DNA from: Grimontia marina
GTDB taxonomy: Bacteria; Pseudomonadota; Gammaproteobacteria; Enterobacterales; Vibrionaceae
Direction: 5' to 3'
Length of the DNA stretch: 64,000 nt
Assembly: GCF_900060185.1 (NCBI RefSeq)
Contig: NZ_FIZY01000026.1
Span: forward strand, 1 to 64,000
Under the pieces are notes generated by a model, which saw only the letters and a program-made list of their open reading frames with translations, ran no database searches and was not told the DNA's origin. Position 1 is the first letter of the stretch; each line of letters starts with the position of its first letter. This document shows, in pieces, positions 17,454 through 26,311 of the stretch. The translations under genes and the position numbers were made by a program.

Positions 17454-19209
17454 AATCGTCATCAACCTGTCGGGGAACCTCTCCCAAAAAGCCCGCACCT
17501 ACTCTAACGACATGAAGAAATTTGCGGCGAGTCAATCACACATGGCCAAAGGGTTTCGTCACGTTGTGAGAGGCGTCAACAAAGGTTTAGACGCCATGGA
17601 AAACCGCTACACCGCTTTGGTGGCCACGGTAGCAGGTGGCGCAGTGGCCAACAGGTTGGTCACCCTTGACCGCCGTCTGTCGCGTTTATCCGTAGCGGCA
17701 GACCTCACCAAAGAACAAACCCGCGCCTTATACGAAGAAATCGAGAACATTTCACGCTCTGAGGGTATCCGTATCGATCCTACCCAAACCCTCGAAGGGC
17801 TTGAGGTGGTGATGGAAAAGCTCGGTGATATCGACTTTGCCCGCCAGAACATGGGCAACATTGCGCTGTTTTCTCAAGCCACGGGCGCGACAGGTGGCCA
17901 CATTGGTGCCGTGCTCACTCAACTCAAAAAGCTCTCAGTAGAAACCCAACAAGAGGTCATGACCGCCATGGACACCTTGAACGTGCAAGGTAAAAGCGGC
18001 GCGTTCACCATGGCCTCGTTCGCCGCACAAGGTGAGCGGCTGCTATCAACCTATGCTGCAACAGGTCGCCAAGGTGTTGAGGCTGTGCTTGAACTGGGTG
18101 CCGCCATGCAGGTCATTCGAAGTGGTGCGGGCTCTGACGACCAGGCCGTGACCGCGTATGAAGCGTTTATCCGAGAAGTGACCACCCCCGACAAAGTGAA
18201 AAAGCTCAAAGAATTGGCAGGCATCAATGTGTTCGATCCTGACAAGCTCAAGCAAGGCGCGGAAGTCATGCGCCCGTTACCCGATCTGATGAAAGACATC
18301 ATTACTCAAGCAGGCTCAAGCCAGACCTACACCATGAGCCAAGCCCTCAACACCATCAAGTTTGGCGAAGAAGCCATGCGCGCCTTAAAGCCTTTGATGG
18401 GGGAGTTTTCCGCTAACGGCAGCATTAACGCCTTTGACCAATTTCTGTCCGTGACCGCCGACGGCAGTACCACAATGCAAGATGCGGCCAAGGTGGCCAA
18501 GGACTACCAAGCCAGCGTCGATAATTTGATGACCGCCGTCCACCGACTCACACAACGAGAGCTGGCAGGCCCCTTTCAAGACCTGGCCGATGCGGTCAAC
18601 AGCTTGGACGCCGACACCCTTGACCGCTGGCTGCAGCTGGGCAAAAACATCGGCGTGACCGTGGCCGGACTCATCGCCGCCCGCAAAGCGCTGGGTGTCG
18701 CCAAAGATTTAAAAGCCGTGTTCGGCAAAAAAGGCGGCGTCGGGAATGGCGCAAACACCCTCTCTGGCGGTGTCACCCCCGTGTATGTGGTGAACATGCC
18801 CGCCGCCAATGCCCTGCCTGGTAGCGCGAGCGGTGGAATAGGGAAACAGGGCAAAGGTGCAGGCAAAATGCGCTGGCTCAACGCGGCGGCGCAAAGCACA
18901 GGCATTGGCTATGGCCTGATGAACCTTGCCCCTGACTTCTCCCCCATCGACATTCGCAGACAATCTGACGTCGATACCACAGGCATGCCGTCGTCATTCG
19001 TGCCAGGCGCGGGCTTACTGGATGTGTTTGACGAAATATCAGGCTGGTTCAGTGGACAAGGGGCCCCTTCCCAAACGCCGGAGTCTGGAGAAATCCGAGG
19101 CAAAATAGCCATCGAAATGCACGAGAACCGCACCCGCATTAAAAGCGCGGACGTGCGTTACAACGGCATACCGCTCACGGTCGATCACGGCTTATCGATG
19201 GCCGATTAA
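17434..19209 (+). CDS. Tail tape measure protein (Mu gp42-like)
   Basis: The 591-residue protein sets tail length and is ejected with the DNA. It has an N-terminal helical region (SQKARTYSNDMKKFAASQ), then the TP901-type tape measure domain (AADLTKEQTRALYEEIENIS, FSQATGATGGHIGAVLTQL), and a Gly/Ala-rich hydrophobic stretch around 440-490. It is rather short for the family, predicting a short tail. Its ATG lies 20 bp before the end of the frameshifted chaperone frame, a common arrangement. Confidence 0.92.
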   Translation: MSTLNSEIVINLSGNLSQKARTYSNDMKKFAASQSHMAKGFRHVVRGVNKGLDAMENRYTALVATVAGGAVANRLVTLDRRLSRLSVAADLTKEQTRALYEEIENISRSEGIRIDPTQTLEGLEVVMEKLGDIDFARQNMGNIALFSQATGATGGHIGAVLTQLKKLSVETQQEVMTAMDTLNVQGKSGAFTMASFAAQGERLLSTYAATGRQGVEAVLELGAAMQVIRSGAGSDDQAVTAYEAFIREVTTPDKVKKLKELAGINVFDPDKLKQGAEVMRPLPDLMKDIITQAGSSQTYTMSQALNTIKFGEEAMRALKPLMGEFSANGSINAFDQFLSVTADGSTTMQDAAKVAKDYQASVDNLMTAVHRLTQRELAGPFQDLADAVNSLDADTLDRWLQLGKNIGVTVAGLIAARKALGVAKDLKAVFGKKGGVGNGANTLSGGVTPVYVVNMPAANALPGSASGGIGKQGKGAGKMRWLNAAAQSTGIGYGLMNLAPDFSPIDIRRQSDVDTTGMPSSFVPGAGLLDVFDEISGWFSGQGAPSQTPESGEIRGKIAIEMHENRTRIKSADVRYNGIPLTVDHGLSMAD

Positions 19210-19218
19210 GGGGGCGAG

Positions 19219-20424
19219 ATGCAAGCACAATGGCAAGACCGACGTGACGCCGCCTTTCGTGGCGTTCCTTTTCTACTGAACACAGTGCGCGGCAAAACAG
19301 GCCGCCGCACCGTGCCCCATGAATACCCCAAGAGCAACCTAGGCTGGCCAGAAGACAACGGCGGCGCGCTCAATGTCGAAACCATCAAAGCCGTCCTGGT
19401 CGGCCCCACCGCGCAAACCCAGTGCCAGCAATTGCTTGATGCCTTAAACGTCGCCGGGCCAGGTGAGCTGGTGCATCCCTATTGGGGCATTCGTCAGGTA
19501 CAAGTTGGCGACGTAAATTACGATTTCGATAACAACGAGCGCGATATCTGCCGCCTGTCGTTTCAGATTTTCGCGGTCAGTGATCGGCTATTCCCTGCAG
19601 ACCAACTCGACACGCAGCAAGCAGTCACCGAGCAAGCAAAAGCCGCCAATGACGCGCAATGTGAGCGCTTTGCCCAAGTGACCGAAGCACTGACACCCGA
19701 GCAAGCGACATCGATGGCCGACCATCTTGATGGATTGCTCGACAGCCTCGATAACACGGTGAACAACTTACCAGGGCTGCCGGAGCAAACGGGCGAATGG
19801 GTGAACAGGCTGGGCCGCGTTAAATCCTCGGTCACGCGCGGATTAACCTACCCAGGGCAACAAGCCAGGGACATCACGGATCTTCTTTTTCGCGTGAAAG
19901 ACCTGGTCACAGAGTTGCCCTTGTCACTCAGTATTTACGATCAACTGGCACAGCGCTGGCAGGGAGAACGCGAAGCGCTGAGCCCTACCCGCTCTGCGAC
20001 AACACCCGAACAGGCTCAACAGCTAACTGCACTCGATTTGATGCTCACCGCCGTCGTGACAGGCAAAGCCAATGCCATTGCCAACGGTGAACTGACCGAC
20101 AGCCAACAAGCCGAGCAAGCGGCCACCTCGATGACAACGTCACTGGCGACCCAAGCTGCCCGCGCCGTGGAGGATGGCAACCGCGATGGCTGGCGAACAC
20201 TGAGGGCTTTGCGCCTTTCCGTGGTCGAGGACATCAAAACCCGCGCACGCCAATTACCGAGAATGCGCACCGTCTCGATTGAGCGCCCTATTCCCTCGGC
20301 TTTGCTCGCCTATCACATCACAGGAGACGCACAGCAACGTGATGACATCGTCAAACGCAATCGCCTGTCTCGCCCCGCGTTTGTAACGGGCAATGTAGAT
20401 GTGTTGGAGAACAGCAATGGATAA
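19219..20424 (+). CDS. Mu gpN-like DNA circularisation / tail-baseplate protein
   Basis: The 401-residue product has the DNA_circ_N domain at its N-terminus (QDRRDAAFRGVPFLL, VPHEYPKSNLGWPEDNGG, LVHPYWGIRQVQVG), which is present in Mu gpN. Despite the family name, in Mu gpN is a tail/baseplate component next to the tape measure. The remaining 250 residues are largely helical. The preceding ribosome site is GGGGCGAG, and the gene ends overlapping the next by 8 bp. Confidence 0.88.
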   Translation: MQAQWQDRRDAAFRGVPFLLNTVRGKTGRRTVPHEYPKSNLGWPEDNGGALNVETIKAVLVGPTAQTQCQQLLDALNVAGPGELVHPYWGIRQVQVGDVNYDFDNNERDICRLSFQIFAVSDRLFPADQLDTQQAVTEQAKAANDAQCERFAQVTEALTPEQATSMADHLDGLLDSLDNTVNNLPGLPEQTGEWVNRLGRVKSSVTRGLTYPGQQARDITDLLFRVKDLVTELPLSLSIYDQLAQRWQGEREALSPTRSATTPEQAQQLTALDLMLTAVVTGKANAIANGELTDSQQAEQAATSMTTSLATQAARAVEDGNRDGWRTLRALRLSVVEDIKTRARQLPRMRTVSIERPIPSALLAYHITGDAQQRDDIVKRNRLSRPAFVTGNVDVLENSNG

Positions 20425-21466
20425 GGTGTCATTGAAAATCGGGGGCCGCGTCTGGCAAGGCTGGAAGCAAGTCAGCACGACCCGCGCCTTATCGGCGGTG
20501 ACGGGTGAGCATCAATTCAGCATCACCCGCAGTTGGCAAGATGCCGAGGCGCTGCCCCTTCGTGAAGGCATGGCCGTGGAGGTGTTCATCGGAGAGGACA
20601 AAGTTGCCACGGGCTACATCGCCGAACGCGTACCAAGCTATGACGCCAACACGCTCAGCTACCACATCACCGCACGGTGCAAAACCAAAGATCTGGTCGA
20701 GTCGTCATTGGTTCACCCATCGGGGGAATGGAAACACGTCACGCTGGCCACCCTCGCTGATGAAATCTGCCGCCCTTATGGTATTGCGGTGGAGGTGCAA
20801 ACCGACATTGGTGGGCCGTTCACCACTGTCCGACTTGAGCAAGGCGAATCGCCCTTTGAACTGCTAGAGCGCTTGGCCCGTCAACGGGGAGTGTTGCTTA
20901 CCAGCAACGCGAACGGCAACTTGGTGATCGCCCGCGCCAGTGACATACAGCTGCACACCGCCTTGGTGCTCGGACAAAACATCTTGGCCGCGCGGGGCCG
21001 CTTTAGTGAATCAGAGCGTTTCAGTCAGTACATCATCAAAGGCGTCGGCAATGGTGCCGCGTTTGATGCACAAAGCCCCGCCCGTGTCGGCGGCCAATCC
21101 GTGTCAGTCAATGACAACGACATCACGCGCTATCGCCCGAAAATCATTCTCTCGGAAGAGGTCTTCACCGCTGATGGCGCAAGCCGTCGAGGCCAGTGGC
21201 AAAAGCAACGCGCGCTGGCACATGCCACCACCACTGAAATCACCGTACAAGGCTGGCGCATGCCCAATGGAATGCTCTGGCCACTGAACCGCCGCATCAA
21301 AGTGCTCGACCCCATTCAAGGGATCGATGACGTGTTGCTCATCGCCTCACTGACCCGACTCGAAGACGACCAAGGCCGCACCACGGTGCTCGGTTTAGTG
21401 CCCCCCAACGCGATGGATATTCCCATCGAAACCGCCAAAGACACTAAGCAGGTGGCTGCATGGTAA
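20417..21466 (+). CDS. Mu gpP-like baseplate hub protein
   Basis: The 349-residue protein matches Mu gp44 (P), the trimeric hub at the centre of the baseplate (gpD-like fold). It starts with VSLKIGGRVWQGWKQVSTTR and contains FELLERLARQRGVLLTSNA, a hallmark of the hub family. ATG 20417 was preferred to an upstream start at 20399 because GGAG at 20406-20409 stands 7 bp before it. The gene overlaps gp45-like by 7 bp. Confidence 0.9.
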   Translation: MDKVSLKIGGRVWQGWKQVSTTRALSAVTGEHQFSITRSWQDAEALPLREGMAVEVFIGEDKVATGYIAERVPSYDANTLSYHITARCKTKDLVESSLVHPSGEWKHVTLATLADEICRPYGIAVEVQTDIGGPFTTVRLEQGESPFELLERLARQRGVLLTSNANGNLVIARASDIQLHTALVLGQNILAARGRFSESERFSQYIIKGVGNGAAFDAQSPARVGGQSVSVNDNDITRYRPKIILSEEVFTADGASRRGQWQKQRALAHATTTEITVQGWRMPNGMLWPLNRRIKVLDPIQGIDDVLLIASLTRLEDDQGRTTVLGLVPPNAMDIPIETAKDTKQVAAW

Positions 21467-22050
21467 CCGCGTTCAACCGCCTTTTAATGCCCGTTAAACG
21501 CCGATTACAGTTAATGGTTGATCGCGCCGTGCTGCGTATCGTGAGCGATAGCACCCAACGCCAACAGCTTCAAATCCAAACCTTGGCAGGCGAAACCGAC
21601 AGCGACATTGAACGCTGGCAAAACTATGGCCACACCAGTGTGCCGCCAACAGGCTCAGAAGCCATCACTCTGGCCCTGAACGGTAACCGTTCGAACCTCA
21701 TTGTTATCTGCGCCGAAGACAAAGGCGTAAGACTGAAAGACCTGCAGCCAGGGGATAGCGCGCTGTATCACGCAGAGGGCCATTTTTTGAAACTGACCCG
21801 AGATAAAACGGGCGAGCTTAGCGCAGATACCCTGAACATTTCAGTGAAACAGGTAAATATCACCGCCACTGAATCGGTTGTTATAACGACCCCTACAGCA
21901 CGCTTTTCTAACAACGTTGAAATCGGAGGTAATTGCCATGTAACAGGTCACGTCATCGGTGAGCAAGGCGGCACCTTTAAAGGCGTCAAAGCGGAGAGCC
22001 ACAAACACAAAGAAAACGGTAAAGACAACCTAACGGACGACCCACAATGA
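21460..22050 (+). CDS. Baseplate spike protein (Mu gp45 / gpV-like)
   Basis: This 196-residue protein should form the trimeric membrane-piercing spike. An N-terminal OB-like domain is followed by a beta-helix region (LNISVKQVNITATESVVITT, ARFSNNVEIGGNCHVTGHVIG is summarised as ARFSNN...HVIG). Near the C-terminus the SHKHKENG stretch carries an H-x-H pair, the type of motif that binds an iron ion at the tip of the P2 and Mu spikes. Length matches Mu gp45. Confidence 0.88.
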   Translation: MVTAFNRLLMPVKRRLQLMVDRAVLRIVSDSTQRQQLQIQTLAGETDSDIERWQNYGHTSVPPTGSEAITLALNGNRSNLIVICAEDKGVRLKDLQPGDSALYHAEGHFLKLTRDKTGELSADTLNISVKQVNITATESVVITTPTARFSNNVEIGGNCHVTGHVIGEQGGTFKGVKAESHKHKENGKDNLTDDPQ

Positions 22051-22505
22051 TTGGTACTTATTGGCACCAGAACGGCGCAGACCACAGCATCGAAGACGGC
22101 AAACTGGCAGAAGACGATGGCCTCAACTCGCTGGTCTTCATGATGTTGATGACGGATGCACGCGCCAAAGACAGCGACGCTTTACCTGCTGGCACAACCG
22201 ACCGTCGTGGCTGGCCTGGTGACAGCTTTGCCGCGTCACCCTGGGGCTCTCGCCTTTGGCTGCTTGCCCGCGAAAAGCTCACCACAACCACACTGCAGCG
22301 CGCAGAAGATTACGCCAGTGAAGCCCTAGTGCCGCTGCTCAAAGGGATAGCCAAACGCTACCGCGTCACGGCATCACGTCAAGGCCGCGAGCGCTTGCGC
22401 CTAGATATCACCATCACCAAACCCGACGACACGGTGATGCGTTATGGCATCAGCCTTCGTTGGGCGGCGCACACGTTACGCGGTGAGGTGTCACATGCCT
22501 TATAA
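22047..22505 (+). CDS. Mu gp46-like baseplate wedge protein
   Basis: The 152-residue protein is a GP46/gp25-like family member, a baseplate wedge component from which sheath assembly is templated. Typical motifs are GLNSLVFMMLMTDARAK near residue 30, RRGWPGDSFA and GSRLWLLAREKL. It overlaps the spike gene by 4 bp and the gp47-like gene by 11 bp. Confidence 0.88.
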   Translation: MIGTYWHQNGADHSIEDGKLAEDDGLNSLVFMMLMTDARAKDSDALPAGTTDRRGWPGDSFAASPWGSRLWLLAREKLTTTTLQRAEDYASEALVPLLKGIAKRYRVTASRQGRERLRLDITITKPDDTVMRYGISLRWAAHTLRGEVSHAL

Positions 22506-23574
22506 CCCGCCAACACTTGCCGAATCTATTCAACAAATCGAAGGCGATATCTCGCTTGAGCTTGGCCTTAATGCCCATTTACCCGTGGTCTGTTCAGAGC
22601 GCGCCATCGCGTTTTCCGTGGGCGCGGCCAAGCGTGATTTGCATGACCAACTGCAGTGGCTGGCCAAACAAATTGTGCCGACCGCCGAAAGCGACGACAG
22701 CACCATTGAAACCCGCGCCGCTTATGAAGGCGTGCCGCGCAAGCTGCCACAAAAGGCCAAAGGGCATGCCACTTTTACGGTGTCTGATAACGCGCAATTG
22801 CCGCTTGATTCGGTGCTCACCGCCGCCAACGGTTCACGCTATCTCGTGACCTTCGCCACCTTGCCCGACAACGGGATCATCATCGCTGCAATTGAAGCCG
22901 AACTGGCAGGGAAAGCGGGCAACCTTAATGCAGGTGACGTGCTCACGCTCGTCAGTCCCGTGCCAGGCATTCATAACCAAGCCACCGTGCGCACTCTTGA
23001 AGGGGGCGTAGACATTGAACCCATTACTGAACTGCTCCGTCGTTTGTGGTTTCGCAAACAATATCCGCCCATGGGTGGTGCACTGCATGATTACAGAGCT
23101 TGGGCGACCGAAGTGCCGAGCGTGACCCGCGCTTGGGCATACGATGCCTGGCAAGGTGGTAGCACCGTGGGCCTGACCTTTGTCTGTGATGGTAATGATG
23201 ACCTCTTGCCGTCTGCTGCAAAAATCCAAGAAGTAAAAGACTACATCTATCGTCATAGCGACCCTGCAACGGGCGTGGAGGTGGGCCGCCCTGCTGGCAT
23301 TGAAACCGTGTTGTTTACGCTACGTATAAAGCCCGTTCAATTGGCCATCACACTCACCCCCGACACTGCAGAGACCCGCGCCGCCGTCATCGCACAACTC
23401 ACCCAATTAGAGCGCCAATTCGCAAGCCCTGGTAGCCGCATTTTACTGTCACAAGTACGCACGGCCATTGGCACCGCATCGGGCGTGATGGATTACGCCA
23501 CCCCACTTGCCAGCGACATCATCAGCCAAAGCAATGAGCTCATCACCTTTGAGGTGCCGCAGTGGATAGAGTAA
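22495..23574 (+). CDS. Baseplate protein J-like (Mu gp47)
   Basis: The 359-residue protein belongs to the baseplate J family, the major wedge subunit. It contains ETRAAYEGVPRKLPQKAKG, the GKAGNLNAGDVLTLVSPVPG motif shared by this family, and LRRLWFRKQYPPMGGALHDY. ATG 22495 was chosen over a start at 22444 because GAGG at 22485-22488 is 6 bp upstream and because the extra residues of the longer form merely duplicate gp46 coding sequence in another frame. Confidence 0.92.
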   Translation: MPYNPPTLAESIQQIEGDISLELGLNAHLPVVCSERAIAFSVGAAKRDLHDQLQWLAKQIVPTAESDDSTIETRAAYEGVPRKLPQKAKGHATFTVSDNAQLPLDSVLTAANGSRYLVTFATLPDNGIIIAAIEAELAGKAGNLNAGDVLTLVSPVPGIHNQATVRTLEGGVDIEPITELLRRLWFRKQYPPMGGALHDYRAWATEVPSVTRAWAYDAWQGGSTVGLTFVCDGNDDLLPSAAKIQEVKDYIYRHSDPATGVEVGRPAGIETVLFTLRIKPVQLAITLTPDTAETRAAVIAQLTQLERQFASPGSRILLSQVRTAIGTASGVMDYATPLASDIISQSNELITFEVPQWIE

Positions 23575-24119
23575 CCGCCGCCCAATCGACAGAGGCTTGG
23601 CTTGATGTCCTGCAGCAGCTGATGCCACAGGGCCTTGCTTGGCCGCGTGATGATGAGGCGAATCAAACCAAACTGCTTCGCGCACTGGCCAAACAACTGG
23701 CCGACATTGATGCCCAAGCGGATGCGCTCCAACAAGAAATGACACCCGCCAATGCGCGTGAACTACTCGACGAATATGAACAGTATTTGGGTTTACCCGA
23801 GTGCGGCGCACCGCAACAACAAACAACAGAGCGCCAAGCCGCTGCCGTTGAAAAAGACCAACGAAAAGGCCGTTTGCAAGCGTGGAACATCGAACAACGC
23901 GGTGCAGATTTAGGCTTTCAGATTACGGTCGAAGAACACTTTCCGCATCATTGCCTTCGAGGCTGCACCTATCCCCTCTATGAAGAAAAGTACCGTCACC
24001 TTTTGCGTATCCGCGTGCATGGCACAGACGAAGGCGATGCCAACACTCTGGAATGCACCCTCAAGCAATTCAAGCTCGGCGGGAAATATTACGAATTTGT
24101 CTATGAAGGTAATCAATAA
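23562..24119 (+). CDS. DUF2313 baseplate protein (Mu gp48-like)
   Basis: The 185-residue product starts at GTG 23562, 13 bp inside the gp47-like gene. LPQGLAWPRDDEANQTKLLRA and the later helical segment ELLDEYEQYLGLPECG fit the YmfQ/DUF2313 family, which completes the baseplate at the fibre attachment site. The region around KDQRKGRLQAWNI is typical. It ends one base into the tail fibre gene. Confidence 0.88.
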   Translation: MDRVTAAQSTEAWLDVLQQLMPQGLAWPRDDEANQTKLLRALAKQLADIDAQADALQQEMTPANARELLDEYEQYLGLPECGAPQQQTTERQAAAVEKDQRKGRLQAWNIEQRGADLGFQITVEEHFPHHCLRGCTYPLYEEKYRHLLRIRVHGTDEGDANTLECTLKQFKLGGKYYEFVYEGNQ

Positions 24120-24859
24120 TGCATTTGCTCAATAATGGCTCTCAGGTCGAACAGATACCCGCTATCAAATCACGTGAAGGGATTGGCGGCTACTTCAGTG
24201 AAAGCAATGATGACGACGCGCCAAGCTATCCGGGGGCCGACTGGTTTAATGCTGTCATTCGCGAGTTTCAAAATGCACTGGCAGTATCTGGTGTGGCCTT
24301 TAACCCTGATAGCTTCAATCATCTCGCCGCACTTATACAGATAACTGCAGTGCCTGTAGGGTCTCCGATGCCCTGGTTTACCGATACGGCTCCCAATGGA
24401 CATGCCATCTTCAAAGGCCAAGCGTTCGACAAAGACGCTAACCCTCAATTAGCCCTCATTTTTCCAACAGGTGTTCTACTGGATTTACGCGGGGTCGGCC
24501 TCATCGGTAAGGAAGAAGGCGAAACAGTAGGCGTTTTCGAAGAAGGTCAGGTTAAAGAACACGGCCACCCTAATTCAGAGGTTTCAACCACGAATCTGGG
24601 AACGAAGCGATCAACATCTAACGGACGACACCGTCACTATTCGAGAGGCGGTTATCAGGGGGGATATACCAGCTCATACCATAATGCAGATGCGGCTGGC
24701 GGCAGTCATTCGAATGTTCTTTATTCAAGCGAAGCCCCTGATCATTTCCACGACACCTACATTGGGGCGCATGGCCACGCTCTTCAAGTTGCCCTATTTG
24801 GCATGGTCAAAAACACCATTGATCACTACAAAGTTAATTGGATTACTAGGATGGCCTAA
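24119..24859 (+). CDS. Short tail fibre / collar protein
   Basis: The 246-residue protein starts with a conserved attachment-type segment (GADWFNAVIREFQNAL) and the PVGSPMPWF tail-collar pattern, followed by a Gly/Ser/His-rich tip. The tip contains several H-x-H motifs (EHGHP, GRHRHYS, DHFHD, AHGHA), which in long-tail-fibre tips bind iron. The last residues KVNWITRMA end the trimer tip. It should be the receptor-binding protein and so determine host range. No repeats or invertible segments are seen. Confidence 0.8.
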   Translation: MHLLNNGSQVEQIPAIKSREGIGGYFSESNDDDAPSYPGADWFNAVIREFQNALAVSGVAFNPDSFNHLAALIQITAVPVGSPMPWFTDTAPNGHAIFKGQAFDKDANPQLALIFPTGVLLDLRGVGLIGKEEGETVGVFEEGQVKEHGHPNSEVSTTNLGTKRSTSNGRHRHYSRGGYQGGYTSSYHNADAAGGSHSNVLYSSEAPDHFHDTYIGAHGHALQVALFGMVKNTIDHYKVNWITRMA

Positions 24860-25884
24860 TGAATAGCATTCAATCGCAATCTGTCACCTTAAACGTATCT
24901 CAAATCACTGACGAAGGGTGGTGGCTTGGTAACAAGCAAGAACATGTGGCCAAAGGTACAGCGCTCGGTGATGACTATACCGAGTCAATTTACACGCCCT
25001 CAGAAGTAGGGTTAATCGCACGCTTCGACAGAGAAAAAGGTGTCTGGTCTGATGAAATCAAAGACATGACATTCACACCTTACTTTTCAGAGAATGGTCA
25101 GCACTATATCGTGGGCTCGCCTGATGGCGCTGTACCAAAAGGCATGATTGAAACCCCGCCACCAGCACATGACCCACTCAAACAGGCCGTGCGACATGAT
25201 GGTGAGCAGTGGAAGATATTTGATATTAAGGTTGGCGAGTCTTTTTGGGATGAATGGGCCAATGAATATGTCGTGTCAGAAACCTATTTTGAATTGCCTG
25301 AATCCTGCACCTGGGAACGTCCACCCGAGACTGAAGAAGGCTATATACAAAGACTAGTGGACGGCAGCTGGCAGCAAATCGAAGACCACAGGGATACGCT
25401 GATTTATAACAAAGCAGAATGCAGACATACTGATTACGTCGATGATATAGGCCCAATAAAAGAGGGATGGACGTTTGATGAACCTCCTACCCCATACCAC
25501 GAATACACCGCAGAAGGTTGGGTGCAGAGCATTGACCGCGCTAAGCAAGCAAAGCGAGAAGAGATCAACGCCTGGCGCGCATCACTGGAAAATGACTCAG
25601 GCACGACCGTCACTGCAAATGGTATTGAATGGGACGCAGGGCCTGAAGCACGTTTGAGGATTGATTCAACGATACTGTCTGACTCGATGCCGCCTTATTG
25701 GACTGATGCCAATAATGTCGATCATCAAGGCATGACGATAGAAGCGTTAAAACAAGTTAAAGCCGCCATTAACCTTCAAGGTTTTATGATCCACGACAGA
25801 CAGCGAGCCATGAAGCGAGACTTAGACCAAATTGCCGAGTTTGATGATGTGTTGGCGTTTAGCGTGGGCTGGGTTGAAGCATAA
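24859..25884 (+). CDS. DUF4376-domain tail fibre-associated protein
   Basis: The 341-residue protein shares one base with the fibre gene. The C-terminal third (from about residue 235, KREEINAWRASLE ... TILSDSMPPYWTDANNVDHQG) matches DUF4376, a domain found in phage tail-fibre-adjacent proteins. The N-terminal two thirds contain several short W- and Y-rich repeats (FDREKGVWSDE, WERPPETEEGYIQ, GWTFDEPPTPYHEYT) like those of tail-fibre assembly or fibre-binding proteins. It is the last phage gene. Its role as a fibre component or chaperone is inferred. Confidence 0.7.
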   Translation: MNSIQSQSVTLNVSQITDEGWWLGNKQEHVAKGTALGDDYTESIYTPSEVGLIARFDREKGVWSDEIKDMTFTPYFSENGQHYIVGSPDGAVPKGMIETPPPAHDPLKQAVRHDGEQWKIFDIKVGESFWDEWANEYVVSETYFELPESCTWERPPETEEGYIQRLVDGSWQQIEDHRDTLIYNKAECRHTDYVDDIGPIKEGWTFDEPPTPYHEYTAEGWVQSIDRAKQAKREEINAWRASLENDSGTTVTANGIEWDAGPEARLRIDSTILSDSMPPYWTDANNVDHQGMTIEALKQVKAAINLQGFMIHDRQRAMKRDLDQIAEFDDVLAFSVGWVEA

Positions 25885-25930
25885 GCAAGAGTTAAAGGCG
25901 ATTTAAAACCCGTTTAAAGAAAAGCTGAAT

Positions 25931-25988
25931 AAACCGCTTAATTTGGTATTCGATTTACATTCCAGATTAAGCGGTTTCATTTTTCATT
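25931..25988 (+). terminator. Late-operon terminator
   Basis: AAACCGCTTAAT (25931-25942) and ATTAAGCGGTTT (25966-25977) form a perfect 12-bp stem with a 23-nt loop, followed by CATTTTTCATTT. It is placed 46 bp after the last phage gene and should end the late tail transcript before the prophage end. Confidence 0.7.
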
Positions 25989-26005
25989 TCGCGCGGCGGG
26001 CTACA

Positions 26006-26059
26006 TTTCTACTGCAGAAATATCATTTTCTACTGCAGAAATATCATTTACTTCTGCCA
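26006..26059. repeat. Tandem 21-bp repeats at the prophage right end (transposase-site candidates)
   Basis: Two exact 21-bp direct repeats occupy 26006-26026 and 26027-26047 (core TTTCTACTGCAGAAA), followed by a third, degenerate copy starting TTACTTCTGCCA (26048-26059). Read inward from the right the terminus begins TGGCAGAAG, obeying the TG...CA rule. Two adjacent like-oriented sites of about 22 bp at the right end are exactly the R1-R2 arrangement that MuA recognises. The bacterial ffs gene starts 11 bp further on. The left end, outside the window, would be needed for proof. Confidence 0.65.
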
Positions 26060-26070
26060 TCCACAAGATG

Positions 26071-26183
26071 GGTGGAAGCCCCCTCAGCCACATCCCGGCA
26101 CACACGTCCCAAGCGCGGGCTGCTTCCTTCCGGACCTGACCCAGTACACAAGTTAGTGTTGCGGGAGGACCAAGGGGGCCTCC
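26071..26183 (-). ncRNA. ffs: 4.5S RNA of the signal recognition particle (small bacterial type)
   Basis: The reverse strand contains the conserved SRP core GGTCAGGTCCGGAAGGAAGC and the downstream GTGTGTGCCGGGATG, closely matching E. coli 4.5S RNA. Base pairing of GGCCCCCTTGG at the 5' end with the 3' end (TGAGGGGGCTTCC) closes the rod. The RNA binds Ffh and directs nascent membrane proteins to FtsY. The ends are approximate to a few bases. The prophage right end lies immediately past its 3' end, so the native terminator region has probably been altered. Confidence 0.95.
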
Positions 26184-26311
26184 ATAGATTTGATACACCA
26201 AAAATCTCTTGAGAAAGAAACCGTTGGTTCGAGCGCATTATGTGGGATGGCTACGCCCAATGCAAGGGGTTATCTGGCTTTCAGCAACCAAGTGGTGAGA
26301 ATTTACCCGCC

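Larger units (their letters stand above)
592..26059 (+). mobile_element. Mu-like transposable prophage (late region and right end)
   Basis: From the IS boundary to 26059 the genes follow the Mu late order: gp25- to gp30-like, protease/scaffold, head protein, gp36/37/38-like, sheath, tube, chaperone, tape measure, N, P, gp45 to gp48-like, fibre. The early region (repressor, MuA and MuB transposition proteins, lysis) must lie left of the window. A type I restriction-modification cassette interrupts the late genes at about 5575-10750. The right end is inferred from tandem repeats at 26006-26047 and a TG/CA terminus near 26059. No com/mom genes and no invertible fibre segment with a gin-type recombinase are seen at the right end. 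Confidence 0.88.

Noticed and set aside
25943-26212. An 89-codon frame spanning the prophage end and ffs
   Set aside because: It crosses a terminator, tandem repeats and an RNA gene; not a plausible protein.
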